A DNA stretch of 64,000 bases from Mycobacterium sp. SMC-4 (GTDB lineage: Bacteria; Actinomycetota; Actinomycetes; Mycobacteriales; Mycobacteriaceae). Shown here in pieces: positions 1 to 8,520 of the stretch. The stretch is from positions 1-64,000 of the forward strand of contig NZ_CP079871.1 of NCBI RefSeq assembly GCF_025263265.1, in the 5' to 3' direction. Numbering within the stretch: position 1 is the stretch's first letter; each line of letters opens with the position of its first letter. The notes under the pieces were generated by a model. It had not been told where the DNA came from, did no database searches, and worked only from the letters and a program-made list of their open reading frames with translations. The position numbers were made by a program, and so were the translations under genes.

Positions 1-100
1 GATTACGGCTGAATCGAATACTGAGGGTTACCAGTAACAGTTGGCAGGTCTGATAACTCATAGTTGACTCGGGCTGGCGGTCCGCGCGACACTTGGTGGC

Positions 101-1306
101 ATGGCAACTTCGCGTCTTGGCGCGCTGATCGACCGATACCGCGCTGCTCACGGGGCTAGCGAGTCTGAGCTCGCCCGCCGCATCGGGGTCACGCGGGAGA
201 ACTTACGCAAGTGGCGGACGCATGGGACACGGCGACTGCCAGATCATGCCAATCTTGTTGCGACAGCACGGGTTATCGGCCGCCCGTACCGTGAAGTCCT
301 GTCGGCCGCACTGTTTGACACCGGATACCTCGACGGGTCGGCTGACGCGCCCCGTCCCTACAACGAGGTCCTCGCTGACGCCATCGCCGTATTGACCGAA
401 GCGACCCGGCTGACCAACCAGCTCTCGCGGCGTAACGACACCGGTCAATGGGAGACCGATCCAGACCCGAGCGCGTCAGTGCCCATCGACTGGGCTGAAT
501 TCGTGACGCTCGCCGTCGCGGGCGCGGCGGCCAACGTGGGCAGCGCCGAAGAAGCGCTCGCCGGCAGACCAGGATCGTGGGAGGCCGACCGGGTTCGGCA
601 AATGCTGCAGGCCACAGCATTCGACGACAAAGACCTGCTGAGGCACCGCACCGAACCGGTGGCCATCGATTTGTGGGTAGAGAGCATTCTGATCTATCTC
701 AACGACAGCAGCGACGACGACTACAGCGACGCGATCACGGAAGTGGATAGCCGAACCAACCAGGTGCCCCTACCGACCGACCTACCACCTGGTCCCTTCT
801 CTCCCGACGACCCACGTATCGCCTCCGTGAAGTGGATCAACGTGGACGACAACGGTTACCTGGCCATCGACTACCGTGGCTGGACCGGCGACCCCACCGA
901 CGAGGCTCTGCTGACTGAGCTCGCCGCAGAGGCCAACCGCCGCGACCTCACCAGCGGCGAAATCGCATATGAGCAAGCAATGCAAGACATCTCAGCGATG
1001 ATCGACGCGCTCGAAGAACAGCAACGCCGCGAGTACGCCGAGTATGCCGGGCGACTGACCGAAGCTATTGAAGTGCAGCTAGCTGCCTTAGAGCTCGCGG
1101 TACCCGTCAAAATCACCATCAACCGCGCCCCCAGGGAAGCTGTGTCAGGTGATCTCGACAAGCACGCCCCGCCGCAAGACCCTCGAACGCCTATCGAAGG
1201 AGCGATCGAAAAAGCACTTACCACCACGCCTACCCCGGCAAGTCTGCCGGGCACCCCCCTCGATCGCCTCACCTGGGCGCAGCACCAGGGGAAACTGGGC
1301 TCCTGA
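101..1306 (+). CDS. XRE-type DNA-binding protein with long unknown C-terminal region
   Basis: This 401-residue protein starts with a helix-turn-helix domain at about residues 5-60. It contains an ELARRIGVTRENLRKW segment typical of XRE/Cro folds, so DNA binding is likely. The rest, about residues 90-401, is acidic and partly helical and matches no family I recognise. The ATG is preceded by a weak TTGGTGG ribosome-binding site. The gene converges on the Shedu-type nuclease gene with only 37 bases between the stops. It could be a regulator of the defence locus, but that is inference from position only. Confidence 0.65.
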   Translation: MATSRLGALIDRYRAAHGASESELARRIGVTRENLRKWRTHGTRRLPDHANLVATARVIGRPYREVLSAALFDTGYLDGSADAPRPYNEVLADAIAVLTEATRLTNQLSRRNDTGQWETDPDPSASVPIDWAEFVTLAVAGAAANVGSAEEALAGRPGSWEADRVRQMLQATAFDDKDLLRHRTEPVAIDLWVESILIYLNDSSDDDYSDAITEVDSRTNQVPLPTDLPPGPFSPDDPRIASVKWINVDDNGYLAIDYRGWTGDPTDEALLTELAAEANRRDLTSGEIAYEQAMQDISAMIDALEEQQRREYAEYAGRLTEAIEVQLAALELAVPVKITINRAPREAVSGDLDKHAPPQDPRTPIEGAIEKALTTTPTPASLPGTPLDRLTWAQHQGKLGS

Positions 1307-1343
1307 GGGAACTCGCGTACGTCATACGATTGAGTCCCAGGAG

Positions 1344-2747
1344 CTACGAATTATGAGAGGCATCTTGGACTCCACTTTGCTCATTACTGAGCATCGCGTG
1401 CAATCCGCACAGTCGGTGGTATATCTCGTCGAAGGTGAGTACATCTACGCCAAGAAGCCGTGTGCGATACCGGGCGAAGGACTCTCGTTGTTCTTCTTCG
1501 GCGAGGGAATCGAGTTTGCCGATTATGACTGCTCCACGAACGTTTGTGGTATCAACCGACTCTAAATCGGGCGAATGCTTGACTATTTCTGGAAAATCTG
1601 TGATGACGGACTCTAGTTGCGCTTGAATTTGCGCAACAGCACCTGAAAGCTCTTTATGCGGAAGATATACTTCACCGCCGCCCGTACCACGATATATGGG
1701 CCCGATGAGTTTAGTGCCAGGGGTTTTGATCTCGACCGCAACGACACTCCTCGCAACCGTGTTGACGAGGACGAAATCTGCGATTCGACCTCCTCCGCCA
1801 CCCGCGTTCGTTACTCGTACATGAGCTTGGTCCTTATACAGGGCAACCGGTGCGGCGAACAGCTGTTGTAGAGCAAAGGTGTTGGTTTTGAAGAACTTTT
1901 GCCACCACGACTCGCTACCTGCCGCCTTGCCTTCCAGCCCACCACGGAACTGTTCGATCAGGACTTCGAGGGTCACTAGATCAATGTCTTGACGCAGCCT
2001 CCCGAAGGCCGGCGGATCCTCCCGAGCCACTGTCCGCGACTCCGCTGACATGCGCCCGACGAGAGCCGCCCGGTCGTCAGTATCGAGTGGGACATCGTCG
2101 GTGAGCGCACGGGTAATCGCTTGAATTGTCGGATGCCTGCCGAGTGTGGGTGCCACGCGGGCTTTACCCAGCGTACCGGCTATCGAGTTGAAAGACTCCG
2201 TCTCGATTATGCGGGTGGCGACAACTCGCGCTCGGCGGATAGTGAGGTCCACGGTGTGCTTATATTCAGCGAATCGATCAAGTCCAAGGCAAAAAACGTT
2301 GCCATTCGACCCCTCGCAATCGGACGCACCGAATCGGACAACATCACACTCTGTGTGGTCCTCGATTGCATAAATGATGCCGCGATATTGTCGGGGGAAA
2401 CCTAGCCCGTACTGGAAAATCTTCCCAAAGCCATCCGGTAGGCCAACGAGTTCCGCTTCCCCTCGGTACACGTTTTCGCTGACCGGATCATAGGGCTCCC
2501 AGGCCCACACCCCGGTGTCGATCTGGACCTCGCTGACTTGCTGGAATTGCTGACCCTCGTTACCCAAGAAGAACGTCTTTGGGAAGATGCGCAGCATCTC
2601 AGCAGTGGGATCGAACCTCACCATCTCAATGCCGCCCTTGGACTTTGAGGTGTGATTTGCCGGCCACCACGTCAGCACCAAGACCTCGTCTTCATGGTGT
2701 GCGACAACCCGTCCCGCCCCATCGTCGTGTTCCCACTCGGCCCGCAT
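1344..2747 (-). CDS. sduA: Shedu-type (DUF4263) defence nuclease, SduA-like
   Basis: The 467-residue protein has a C-terminal PD-(D/E)XK nuclease core. D324 lies in ADFVLVN, E339 and K341 lie in VAVEIKTPGT, and a Q-containing helix (AVAQIQAQ, around residue 373) follows. Just upstream, WWQKFFKTNTFALQQLF (about 281-297) resembles the conserved segment that precedes the catalytic core in DUF4263/Shedu proteins. The N-terminal 300 residues are probably the sensor part, which varies among Shedu proteins. Shedu is a single-gene anti-phage system. The neighbouring vapBC pair and a nearby hsdS remnant fit a defence-rich setting. All catalytic residues appear present and the reading frame is intact. 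The assignment rests on motif reading, not on a profile search. Confidence 0.8.
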   Translation of the reverse strand: MRAEWEHDDGAGRVVAHHEDEVLVLTWWPANHTSKSKGGIEMVRFDPTAEMLRIFPKTFFLGNEGQQFQQVSEVQIDTGVWAWEPYDPVSENVYRGEAELVGLPDGFGKIFQYGLGFPRQYRGIIYAIEDHTECDVVRFGASDCEGSNGNVFCLGLDRFAEYKHTVDLTIRRARVVATRIIETESFNSIAGTLGKARVAPTLGRHPTIQAITRALTDDVPLDTDDRAALVGRMSAESRTVAREDPPAFGRLRQDIDLVTLEVLIEQFRGGLEGKAAGSESWWQKFFKTNTFALQQLFAAPVALYKDQAHVRVTNAGGGGGRIADFVLVNTVARSVVAVEIKTPGTKLIGPIYRGTGGGEVYLPHKELSGAVAQIQAQLESVITDFPEIVKHSPDLESVDTTNVRGAVIIGKLDSLAEEEQRESFARYRTRLLGVDVLTFDEIYHRLCGLHAMLSNEQSGVQDASHNS

Positions 2748-2879
2748 GACCCCATTCTGTGCCCTGTCCTGCGATTCTCCGGGGACTTGCCATACGCGAG
2801 TCTGTAGCCCATCCGCATTCGGTTGTTCGGTTTGATGGATTTGAATTGTTGGCCATTCCCGCCGGAGCCAAATCGCGAC

Positions 2880-2898
2880 GTAGCACTTGTGCTACCCT
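2880..2898 (+). promoter_or_regulatory. vapBC promoter and palindromic operator
   Basis: GTAGCACTTGTGCTAC (2880-2895) is a perfect 7-bp inverted repeat around a TT centre. Its right arm overlaps TACCCT (2893-2898), a good TANNNT -10 box. The -10 lies 6 nt before the GTG at 2905, so the transcript is probably leaderless. An operator over the -10 is the standard arrangement for autoregulation by an antitoxin-toxin complex. Confidence 0.65.
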
Positions 2899-2904
2899 TG
2901 TGTG

Positions 2905-3153
2905 GTGAACACCGTAGGCCTGCGTGAACTACGCCAGGACGCATCCGACCTCGTGCGCCGCGTGGAAGAGGGCGAGGAAATCACCATCACCGTGGCGGGC
3001 AGACCAGCGGCCCGGCTGGTAACGGCCAGGCCACGAGCCTGGCGCCAATGGGCCGATATCACGGATCTGTTTGCTGGGCCGGCGGACTCTACGTGGGAGT
3101 CCGACCGTGACCGCATCGCTCAGGACGTGCGTGACCCTTGGGCGTCCGCGTGA
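2905..3153 (+). CDS. vapB: VapB/Phd-type antitoxin
   Basis: An 82-residue antitoxin beginning NTVGLRELRQDASDLVRRV, the usual Phd/YefM-type N-terminal DNA-binding fold of actinobacterial VapB proteins, followed by a toxin-binding tail rich in W and D. GTG 2905 is preferred to TTG 2887 or GTG 2902 because it lies 6 nt after the -10 box and gives the family N-terminus. Its stop overlaps the vapC start (GTGA), so the two genes are translationally coupled. Confidence 0.85.
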   Translation: MNTVGLRELRQDASDLVRRVEEGEEITITVAGRPAARLVTARPRAWRQWADITDLFAGPADSTWESDRDRIAQDVRDPWASA

Positions 3154-3530
3154 GGGCGGTGCTCGATACGAGCGTGGTGATCGCCACCGACGTCGGCCCG
3201 ATCGACGGCGAGCTCGCAATCAGCTGCGTGACCCTGGCTGAGCTGCATTTCGGGGTTCTCGTGGCCAAGAACCTCGATGACCGGGCCGAGCGCCTCCGCC
3301 GACTCCTGCTGCTGCAACGCACATTTGACGCACTCCCGCTCGATGAAGCGGTAGCCGCCAGCTACGGCCAGATCGCGGCTGCCGTAGTCGACGCGGGACG
3401 CCGACCCCGTGCCCGGTCGATGGATTTACTCATCGCGGCCACCGCACACGCGCACTCGGCCACGCTCTACACGCGCAATATCGACGACTTCGCAGGACTC
3501 GGAAACCTGATCGAGGTCCGTGAAGTGTGA
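3150..3530 (+). CDS. vapC: VapC-type PIN-domain toxin RNase
   Basis: A 126-residue PIN-domain protein. The acidic residues expected for Mg-dependent RNA cleavage are visible: D6 in VLDTSVV, E in TLAELHFG, D in RSMDLLIAATA, and the C-terminal NIDDF. The start is GTG 3150, which overlaps the vapB stop; the upstream TTG at 3138 lacks a ribosome-binding site. It should cleave tRNA or other RNA when free of VapB. The gene appears intact. Confidence 0.88.
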   Translation: MRAVLDTSVVIATDVGPIDGELAISCVTLAELHFGVLVAKNLDDRAERLRRLLLLQRTFDALPLDEAVAASYGQIAAAVVDAGRRPRARSMDLLIAATAHAHSATLYTRNIDDFAGLGNLIEVREV

Positions 3531-3570
3531 CCGCCGCCCGCATCGCCGTCACCATCAGGGAGGACGCCCC

Positions 3571-3737
3571 GTGAGCACTGTGTATTACAACGAAGAAGCC
3601 TTTTTCGACGCTTGGCGCAAAGGCGTACGGATCGCCGGGCCGCTCTATTTCGGCGACGGCCACGCGGCGAACGTCGAGACAGCCAAGAGCAAGTACGACC
3701 TGGCGCCGGACTACGACGCCGTCGTGAGCGCCCTAGG
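3571..3737 (+). pseudogene. Hypothetical gene truncated by IS481 insertion
   Basis: GTG 3571 follows a good AGGGAGG ribosome-binding site. The first 55 or so codons (STVYYNEEAFFDAWRKG onwards) encode a small soluble protein of unknown function, with AFFDAWRKGVRIAGPLYFGDG as its most distinctive stretch. Native sequence ends at the CCTAGG target at 3732-3737. The open frame runs on to 3786, but those last codons are IS481 DNA, so the natural C-terminus is lost. The remainder of the gene is not in the window. Confidence 0.6.
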
Positions 3738-4114
3738 TGTAACTCCCAGACAGGTTGTGAACGGCGTGGTGAGCGGAAGTAGGTGAGGACCTCCGGTATC
3801 GGTGTGGTTACCAAACACGCACATCCGATTACCGAGAGGTCCTCATGGTCCACGCTAATGCTTCGTTGACTCCTCGTGGGCGGTTGCGGCTTGCGCAGGC
3901 GGTTGTTGATCAGGGCTGGAGTTTGCGGCGCGCGGCTGAGCGGTTCCAATGTTCGGTGGCCACAGCCAAGAAATGGGCCGACCGTTATCGCGACGGTGGC
4001 GAAGCAGCGATGGTAGACCGGCCCAGCCGGCCGCATCGCAGTCCGTTGCGGTTGCCGAAACGACGTGAGCGGCGCATCGTCAACCTGCGCTTCACCCGGC
4101 GCTGGGGCCCACAT
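3738..4114 (+). mobile_element. IS481-family element, left 377 bp only
   Basis: The sequence from TGTAACTCCC at 3738 to 4114 matches the left part of the complete IS481 copy at 47147-48220, including the flanking CCTAGG target. It stops exactly where the Tn3-family inverted repeat begins. The right 700 bp of the element is missing from this locus. Confidence 0.9.
3845..4114 (+). pseudogene. IS481-family transposase, N-terminal fragment
   Basis: Encodes the first 90 residues of the transposase that is complete at 47254-48225: the helix-turn-helix region with WSLRRAAERFQCSVATAKKW and the basic linker. The DDE catalytic domain has been lost at the Tn3 junction at 4115. A chimeric frame runs to 4159 but has no function of its own. 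Confidence 0.9.
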
Positions 4115-4168
4115 GGGGTCCCGGTAGTAATGGCGCAAAAAACAACGAGGTTCGCGTAGCGCCTGGTC
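4115..4168 (+). repeat. Left inverted repeat of the Tn3-family transposon (54 bp)
   Basis: Begins GGGGTCCCGGTAGTAATGGC and matches the reverse complement of 14653-14706 over 54 bases with one mismatch (T/C at position 11). Tn3-family ends are usually about 38 bp, so this pair is long. Confidence 0.95.
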
Positions 4169-4262
4169 GGCGGTGATTTCTCGGTTCGGGCTGCGGGCCG
4201 GGGTGGTTGGTGCTTGGCTTGGCTGCCGATGAGGTTGGTCGGCGTTTTGGAGGCTGGGGTTC

Positions 4263-7200
4263 GTGGCGACGCGGGTATTCGCGGACGAGGAGTTGCAGCG
4301 CCTGCGGGAGTTCCCGGAGATCAGTCGTGAGGAGTTGTTCCGGTACTTCACGCTGACCCCGGCGGATCTGGCGTTCGTTGCTCCGCAGGGCAGGGGCCCT
4401 GCGGTCCGTCTGGGCCTGGCGGTGGCGTTGTGCACCTTGCCGTGGCTGGGGTTCGTGCCGGACAAGGTGTCGTCGGCGCCGCCGGTGGCGGTGGCCCGGT
4501 TGGCGGATCAGCTGAATGTCGATGCGGTGCAGCTTCGTTCGTATGGCAAGCGGGCGCAGACGCGGACCGAGCATGTGCGGCTGGTGGCCCAGTATCTGGG
4601 GTGGCGGCCTGCCGGGTCGATGGAGTTGAAGGAGCTGGATGAGTTCCTTCTGGCGCGGGCGATGGAGCACGATTCGCCGACGCTGTTGTTCCGGCTGGCG
4701 TGTGAGTACCTGATCTCGGCGCGGGTGATCCGGCCGGGCCCGGACACGGTGGTCCGCCGGGTCGCGCATGCTCGCACGCAGGCGCAGCGGGAGACCTATG
4801 ACCGGTTGGCGCGCGAGTTCACGCCGCAGCGGTGTAAGGAACTGGATGCGTTGCTGGTCGCCGACCCGTCTATCGGGATGTCGCGGTTGCGGTGGTTGTC
4901 GACCGGCCCGGTGGAGGCGTCGGCGACCGCGGTGAAGGCCGAGGTCGAGAAGCTGGTGTTCCTGCGCAACCTGGGCGCGGATGAGCTGGATATGTCGGTG
5001 CTGCCGGCGGAGCGGCGGCGGTTCCTGGCGACTGTGGGCCGACGCTTGACGGGCCAAGCCTTGGAACGCCGGGATCCGCAACGCCGCTACCCGATCCTGC
5101 TCACGGTGTTGGCTCAGTCGGCCACCGATGTGCTCGACGAGGTGGTGCAGCTGTTCGATCAGGCGATCTCGGCCAGGTTGAGCAAAGCCGAACGCCGGAT
5201 GCGCGACGAGCTCGCCGAGCGCGGTAAGGCCGGAGAGGATCGGCAGGGGTTGCTCGACGACTTGCTGGCCATCATCACCGACACGCAGATCCCTGACGAG
5301 GAGATCGGCGGCCTGATCCGGGGCGATCGGATCGGATGGGAGCGGTTGCGGGCCGCGGTCGCGCAGGCCAAACCTCGGCTGCCGCGCGATCACGGGCACC
5401 TGGCCGCTCTGGACAGCTCGTACTCCTATCTGCGGCAGTTCACCCCGCAGGTGCTGTCGACAGTCCGGTTCGCCGGCGGCACCGCGGCGATCGAGCTGCT
5501 GATCGGGGTGCACATGCTGCGGGAGCTGAATGCGACCGGTACCCGCAAGGTGCCCGACGACGCGCCGACGGGGTTCGTGCCGACGAAGTGGCGCGGCTAC
5601 CTCGACGAGGCCCGCAAAGCCGGCAACACCACCGCCTATCGGCACTACTGGGAGCTGTGCGTGCTGCTGGGGCTGCGGGACGGGTTGCGCAGCGGCGACG
5701 TGTTCGTGCCGGGGTCGCGCCGCTACGCCGACCCGGCCGCTTACCTGCTGACCCCGCAGGCGTGGGAGCCGCAGCGTGACGAGTTCTGCCGCCTGGTCGG
5801 CAAGTCCGCTGATCCGGCCCGCGCCCTGGCGACCGCCACCGACGAGCTGCACGACGCTATGAGCGAGTTGGAGAAGGTGCTCGCCGACGGCGACGGCCCG
5901 GTCCGTCTCGATGAGGCCGGTGACCTGGTGGTCTCGCCGCTGTCGGCAGAAGACGTTCCGGCCGAAGCGGTGGCGTTGAAGCAGGAGTTGACGGAGATGC
6001 TGCCGTTCGCGCCGATCGTGTCGCTGTTGATCGAGCTGGACAAACGCACCGGCTACCTGGACTGCTTCACCCACGCCGGCGGTAAGCAGTCCCGCACCCC
6101 GGAGTTGAAGCGCAACCTCATCGCGGTGCTGCTGGCCTACTCCACCAACCTGGGTCTCACCCGTATGGCGGAGGCCTCCGGCATCTCCTACGACATCCTG
6201 GCCTGGACTTCGGAGTGGTATGTGCGGGAGGAGACGCTGCGGGCGGCGAACCTGACGATCATCGACTACCACCAACGCCTGCCGCTGACCCCGATCTTCG
6301 GGGCCGGCACCCTGTCCTCCAGTGATGGGCAGCGGTTCCCGACCCGTGGCAAATCGGTCACTGCCAGAGCGTTGAGCCGCTATTTCGCGAACGAAGGACT
6401 GAGCACGTATACCCATGTCACCGATCAGCACGCCACCTACGGCACGAAGGTCATCGTCGCGACGAGACGTGAAGCTCACTACGTGCTGGACGAAATCCTC
6501 GGCAATGCAACGGATCTGCCGATCACCGAGCATGCGACCGACACGCACGGCGTCACCCTGGTGAACTTCGGGCTGTTCGACCTGCTCGGGTTGCAGCTCT
6601 CGCCCCGCATCCGGGACCTGGGCCGGATCACCCTGTACCGGGCGGCGCCGCGAGCCCAGGTCGAGTCCGCGTTCCCGCACGCGGGCCCGCTTTTGACCCG
6701 GCGGTGCAATCTCGATCTGATCGCCGAGCACTACGACGACCTGCTCCGGCTGGCCGGGTCGCTGAAGTTCGGGCACGCCACCGCGTCGCTGCTGGTCGGC
6801 AAGCTGTCGGCGTCGGGCCGGCAGAACGCCCTCGCGGCGGCGCTCAAGGAGTACGGGGCGCTGCGGCGCACGATCTACGCCGCCCGGTATCTGTCCGACC
6901 CGGGCTATCGACGCAAGATCTCCCGCCAGCTCAACAAGGGCGAATCCCTGCACGCGCTCCGCCGCGACCTGCTCTACGCGCATGAAGGAACCGTGCGCGC
7001 GAGGCACCTGGAGGGACAGACCGAACAGGCATGGTGCCTCACGTTGGCGACCAACGCCGTCATCGCCTGGACCACGGAGTATTACGGTCTGGCGACCGAA
7101 CAGATGCGGCGGGCCGGGCGGCGCATCGATGACGAGGTGCTGGCGCACATTTCTCCGGCGCACAGCGAGAACATCAACTTCTTCGGCGCCATCGAGGTCG

Positions 7201-7274
7201 ACATCGACGCCGAACTGGCCCAGCTCGGCCCCACCGGGTACCGGCCGCTGCGGGTCCGCGACACCCTCTTCTGA
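4263..7274 (+). CDS. tnpA: Tn3-family transposase
   Basis: A 1003-residue DDE transposase, the usual length for Tn3 TnpA. It has the N-terminal DUF4158-type region (FADEELQRLREFP) and the C-terminal DDE domain with D in SSSDGQRFPTRG, D in HATDTHGVTLV and E in LNKGESLHALRR. The start is GTG 4263, about 95 bp inside the left inverted repeat. The gene is intact and would catalyse replicative transposition using the 54-bp ends. It converges on merB with 68 bp between the stops. Confidence 0.95.
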   Translation: MATRVFADEELQRLREFPEISREELFRYFTLTPADLAFVAPQGRGPAVRLGLAVALCTLPWLGFVPDKVSSAPPVAVARLADQLNVDAVQLRSYGKRAQTRTEHVRLVAQYLGWRPAGSMELKELDEFLLARAMEHDSPTLLFRLACEYLISARVIRPGPDTVVRRVAHARTQAQRETYDRLAREFTPQRCKELDALLVADPSIGMSRLRWLSTGPVEASATAVKAEVEKLVFLRNLGADELDMSVLPAERRRFLATVGRRLTGQALERRDPQRRYPILLTVLAQSATDVLDEVVQLFDQAISARLSKAERRMRDELAERGKAGEDRQGLLDDLLAIITDTQIPDEEIGGLIRGDRIGWERLRAAVAQAKPRLPRDHGHLAALDSSYSYLRQFTPQVLSTVRFAGGTAAIELLIGVHMLRELNATGTRKVPDDAPTGFVPTKWRGYLDEARKAGNTTAYRHYWELCVLLGLRDGLRSGDVFVPGSRRYADPAAYLLTPQAWEPQRDEFCRLVGKSADPARALATATDELHDAMSELEKVLADGDGPVRLDEAGDLVVSPLSAEDVPAEAVALKQELTEMLPFAPIVSLLIELDKRTGYLDCFTHAGGKQSRTPELKRNLIAVLLAYSTNLGLTRMAEASGISYDILAWTSEWYVREETLRAANLTIIDYHQRLPLTPIFGAGTLSSSDGQRFPTRGKSVTARALSRYFANEGLSTYTHVTDQHATYGTKVIVATRREAHYVLDEILGNATDLPITEHATDTHGVTLVNFGLFDLLGLQLSPRIRDLGRITLYRAAPRAQVESAFPHAGPLLTRRCNLDLIAEHYDDLLRLAGSLKFGHATASLLVGKLSASGRQNALAAALKEYGALRRTIYAARYLSDPGYRRKISRQLNKGESLHALRRDLLYAHEGTVRARHLEGQTEQAWCLTLATNAVIAWTTEYYGLATEQMRRAGRRIDDEVLAHISPAHSENINFFGAIEVDIDAELAQLGPTGYRPLRVRDTLF

Positions 7275-7342
7275 CCGCCGGCTACCACCTTCCGGGAGAG
7301 GGTGCTGGGGCGTAGCTGGGCACATCGGTGGCCTGGGTTGGG

Positions 7343-7987
7343 TCAGCGACAGCGTGGTGGTTCGGTGGCGGTGAGGACGCGGTCGCTGATCGGGCGCAGC
7401 TGGGCGTAGGCGTCGGCGACGGGCAGCACGAGCCCGGTGGGGTGCCGGCTCTGCCAGTCGGCGGCCGCCACGGCGGTGGCGAAGTAGCGGCCGGGGTTGC
7501 AGGTGGTGGCGCGGACCCGGGTCGGGTCGAGTTCGTCGGGGCCGGGTACAGAGATGACCGCGGTGGCCGGGTCGAGGCCGCTGACCCCGGAGGCCGGGTC
7601 AACGGACAGTCGGATGGTGGTTCCGGTTGCGGCGCAGGTGGATTCGACGGTGGCGGGGCGACCGATGATGGCGGGGAACAGCAGGGTGTCGGCGGCGCAC
7701 CAGGTGTAGAGCTGGTGGCCGTCGACGGTGAACCGGTGCGGGGTGGGATTGAGGGTCAGGCCCCAGCCGAGGATGCGGTGCCGGTCGTCGTATTCGATGT
7801 CCGCGGCGGCGGGCGCGTTCTCGACGTCGGCGACGCTGGCGCCGGCGGCGGTAGCGAGCTGTTCGATGGTGATCGGTTCACCGGCCGCGAGCAGCCGCAT
7901 CGCGGTGCCCATCAGGTTCGTTCCCGTATTGGCGGTGGAGTCGAACAGTGTGTCGACGATGGTGGTGGCGAACGGGTTGGTCGTCAT
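7343..7987 (-). CDS. merB: Alkylmercury (organomercurial) lyase MerB
   Basis: A 214-residue protein of normal MerB length. The catalytic residues are visible: C97 and D100 in YTWCAADTLLFP and C162 in ATTCNPGRYF, which match Cys96/Asp99/Cys159 of the characterised enzyme. It protonates the carbon-mercury bond and releases Hg(II) for MerA. The start is ATG 7987 behind a GGGG-containing leader. It is the last gene of the merA-regulator-merB operon, 71 bp after the regulator. Confidence 0.93.
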   Translation of the reverse strand: MTTNPFATTIVDTLFDSTANTGTNLMGTAMRLLAAGEPITIEQLATAAGASVADVENAPAAADIEYDDRHRILGWGLTLNPTPHRFTVDGHQLYTWCAADTLLFPAIIGRPATVESTCAATGTTIRLSVDPASGVSGLDPATAVISVPGPDELDPTRVRATTCNPGRYFATAVAAADWQSRHPTGLVLPVADAYAQLRPISDRVLTATEPPRCR

Positions 7988-8058
7988 CGCTGGTGTCCCC
8001 TCGGAGCGTGTAGTCACGGGTGTGGGATCGAGTGTCGGGCTTGCCACCGCAGGGAAGG

Positions 8059-8502
8059 TCAAGCGCCGCAGCCGCATGTCCTCGGATCCGGCACCCACGG
8101 CGGGGCGGCGGCTCGGTCGTGGCTGGTCGCCCGGGTCAACGCGTCGTGGTGGTGGTGTTCGAACTCGTCGATGCGGCGGCGCTGCTCGTCGAGGTCGCGG
8201 ATGCGGTCCTCGATCCGGGTCCGGGAGCGGGCCAGTAGTTCGGCCAGCTGCGGTCCGACCGGCCGGGCGCTGTCGTCGCAGGTGGCGGCGAGCTGACGGA
8301 TTTCGGCCTCCGTGAGGCCGAGGCCGCGCAGGGTGGCGATGACCTCGACGCACCACAGCGCGTGTTCGTCGAAGAGCCGGTATCCGGCCCGGCTGCGGCC
8401 GAGGCTGTAGATCAGGCCCAGGTCGTGGTGGCGGCGTAGTACTTTCGCCGGCACTCCGGTGCGGCGGGCCAGGTCTCCGATGGTCATCACCGGTGTGTTC
8501 AT
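8059..8502 (-). CDS. MerR-family transcriptional regulator
   Basis: A 147-residue MerR-family protein with an N-terminal winged helix-turn-helix (MTIGDLARRTGVPAKVLRRH, then GYRLFDEHAL) and a dimerisation coiled coil rich in R, E and H at about 85-120. Cysteines are C51, C75, C143 and C145. They are not in the spacing of the classical Hg(II)-sensing MerR triad, but the C-terminal CGC tail may bind metal. It lies 18 bp after merA and before merB in the same direction. That is unusual: the ArsR-type gene across the divergent promoter is the more obvious Hg repressor, so this protein may have another effector. Confidence 0.8.
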   Translation of the reverse strand: MNTPVMTIGDLARRTGVPAKVLRRHHDLGLIYSLGRSRAGYRLFDEHALWCVEVIATLRGLGLTEAEIRQLAATCDDSARPVGPQLAELLARSRTRIEDRIRDLDEQRRRIDEFEHHHHDALTRATSHDRAAAPPWVPDPRTCGCGA

Positions 8503-8520
8503 GACGGCTCGATCCGGTCC

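Noticed and set aside
4092..7325. A 1077-codon open frame on the minus strand opposite the Tn3 transposase.
   Set aside because: It is a long antisense frame caused by high GC at third positions of tnpA; composition is Arg/Gln/Pro-rich without domain motifs, and the plus-strand frame has the full DDE transposase.
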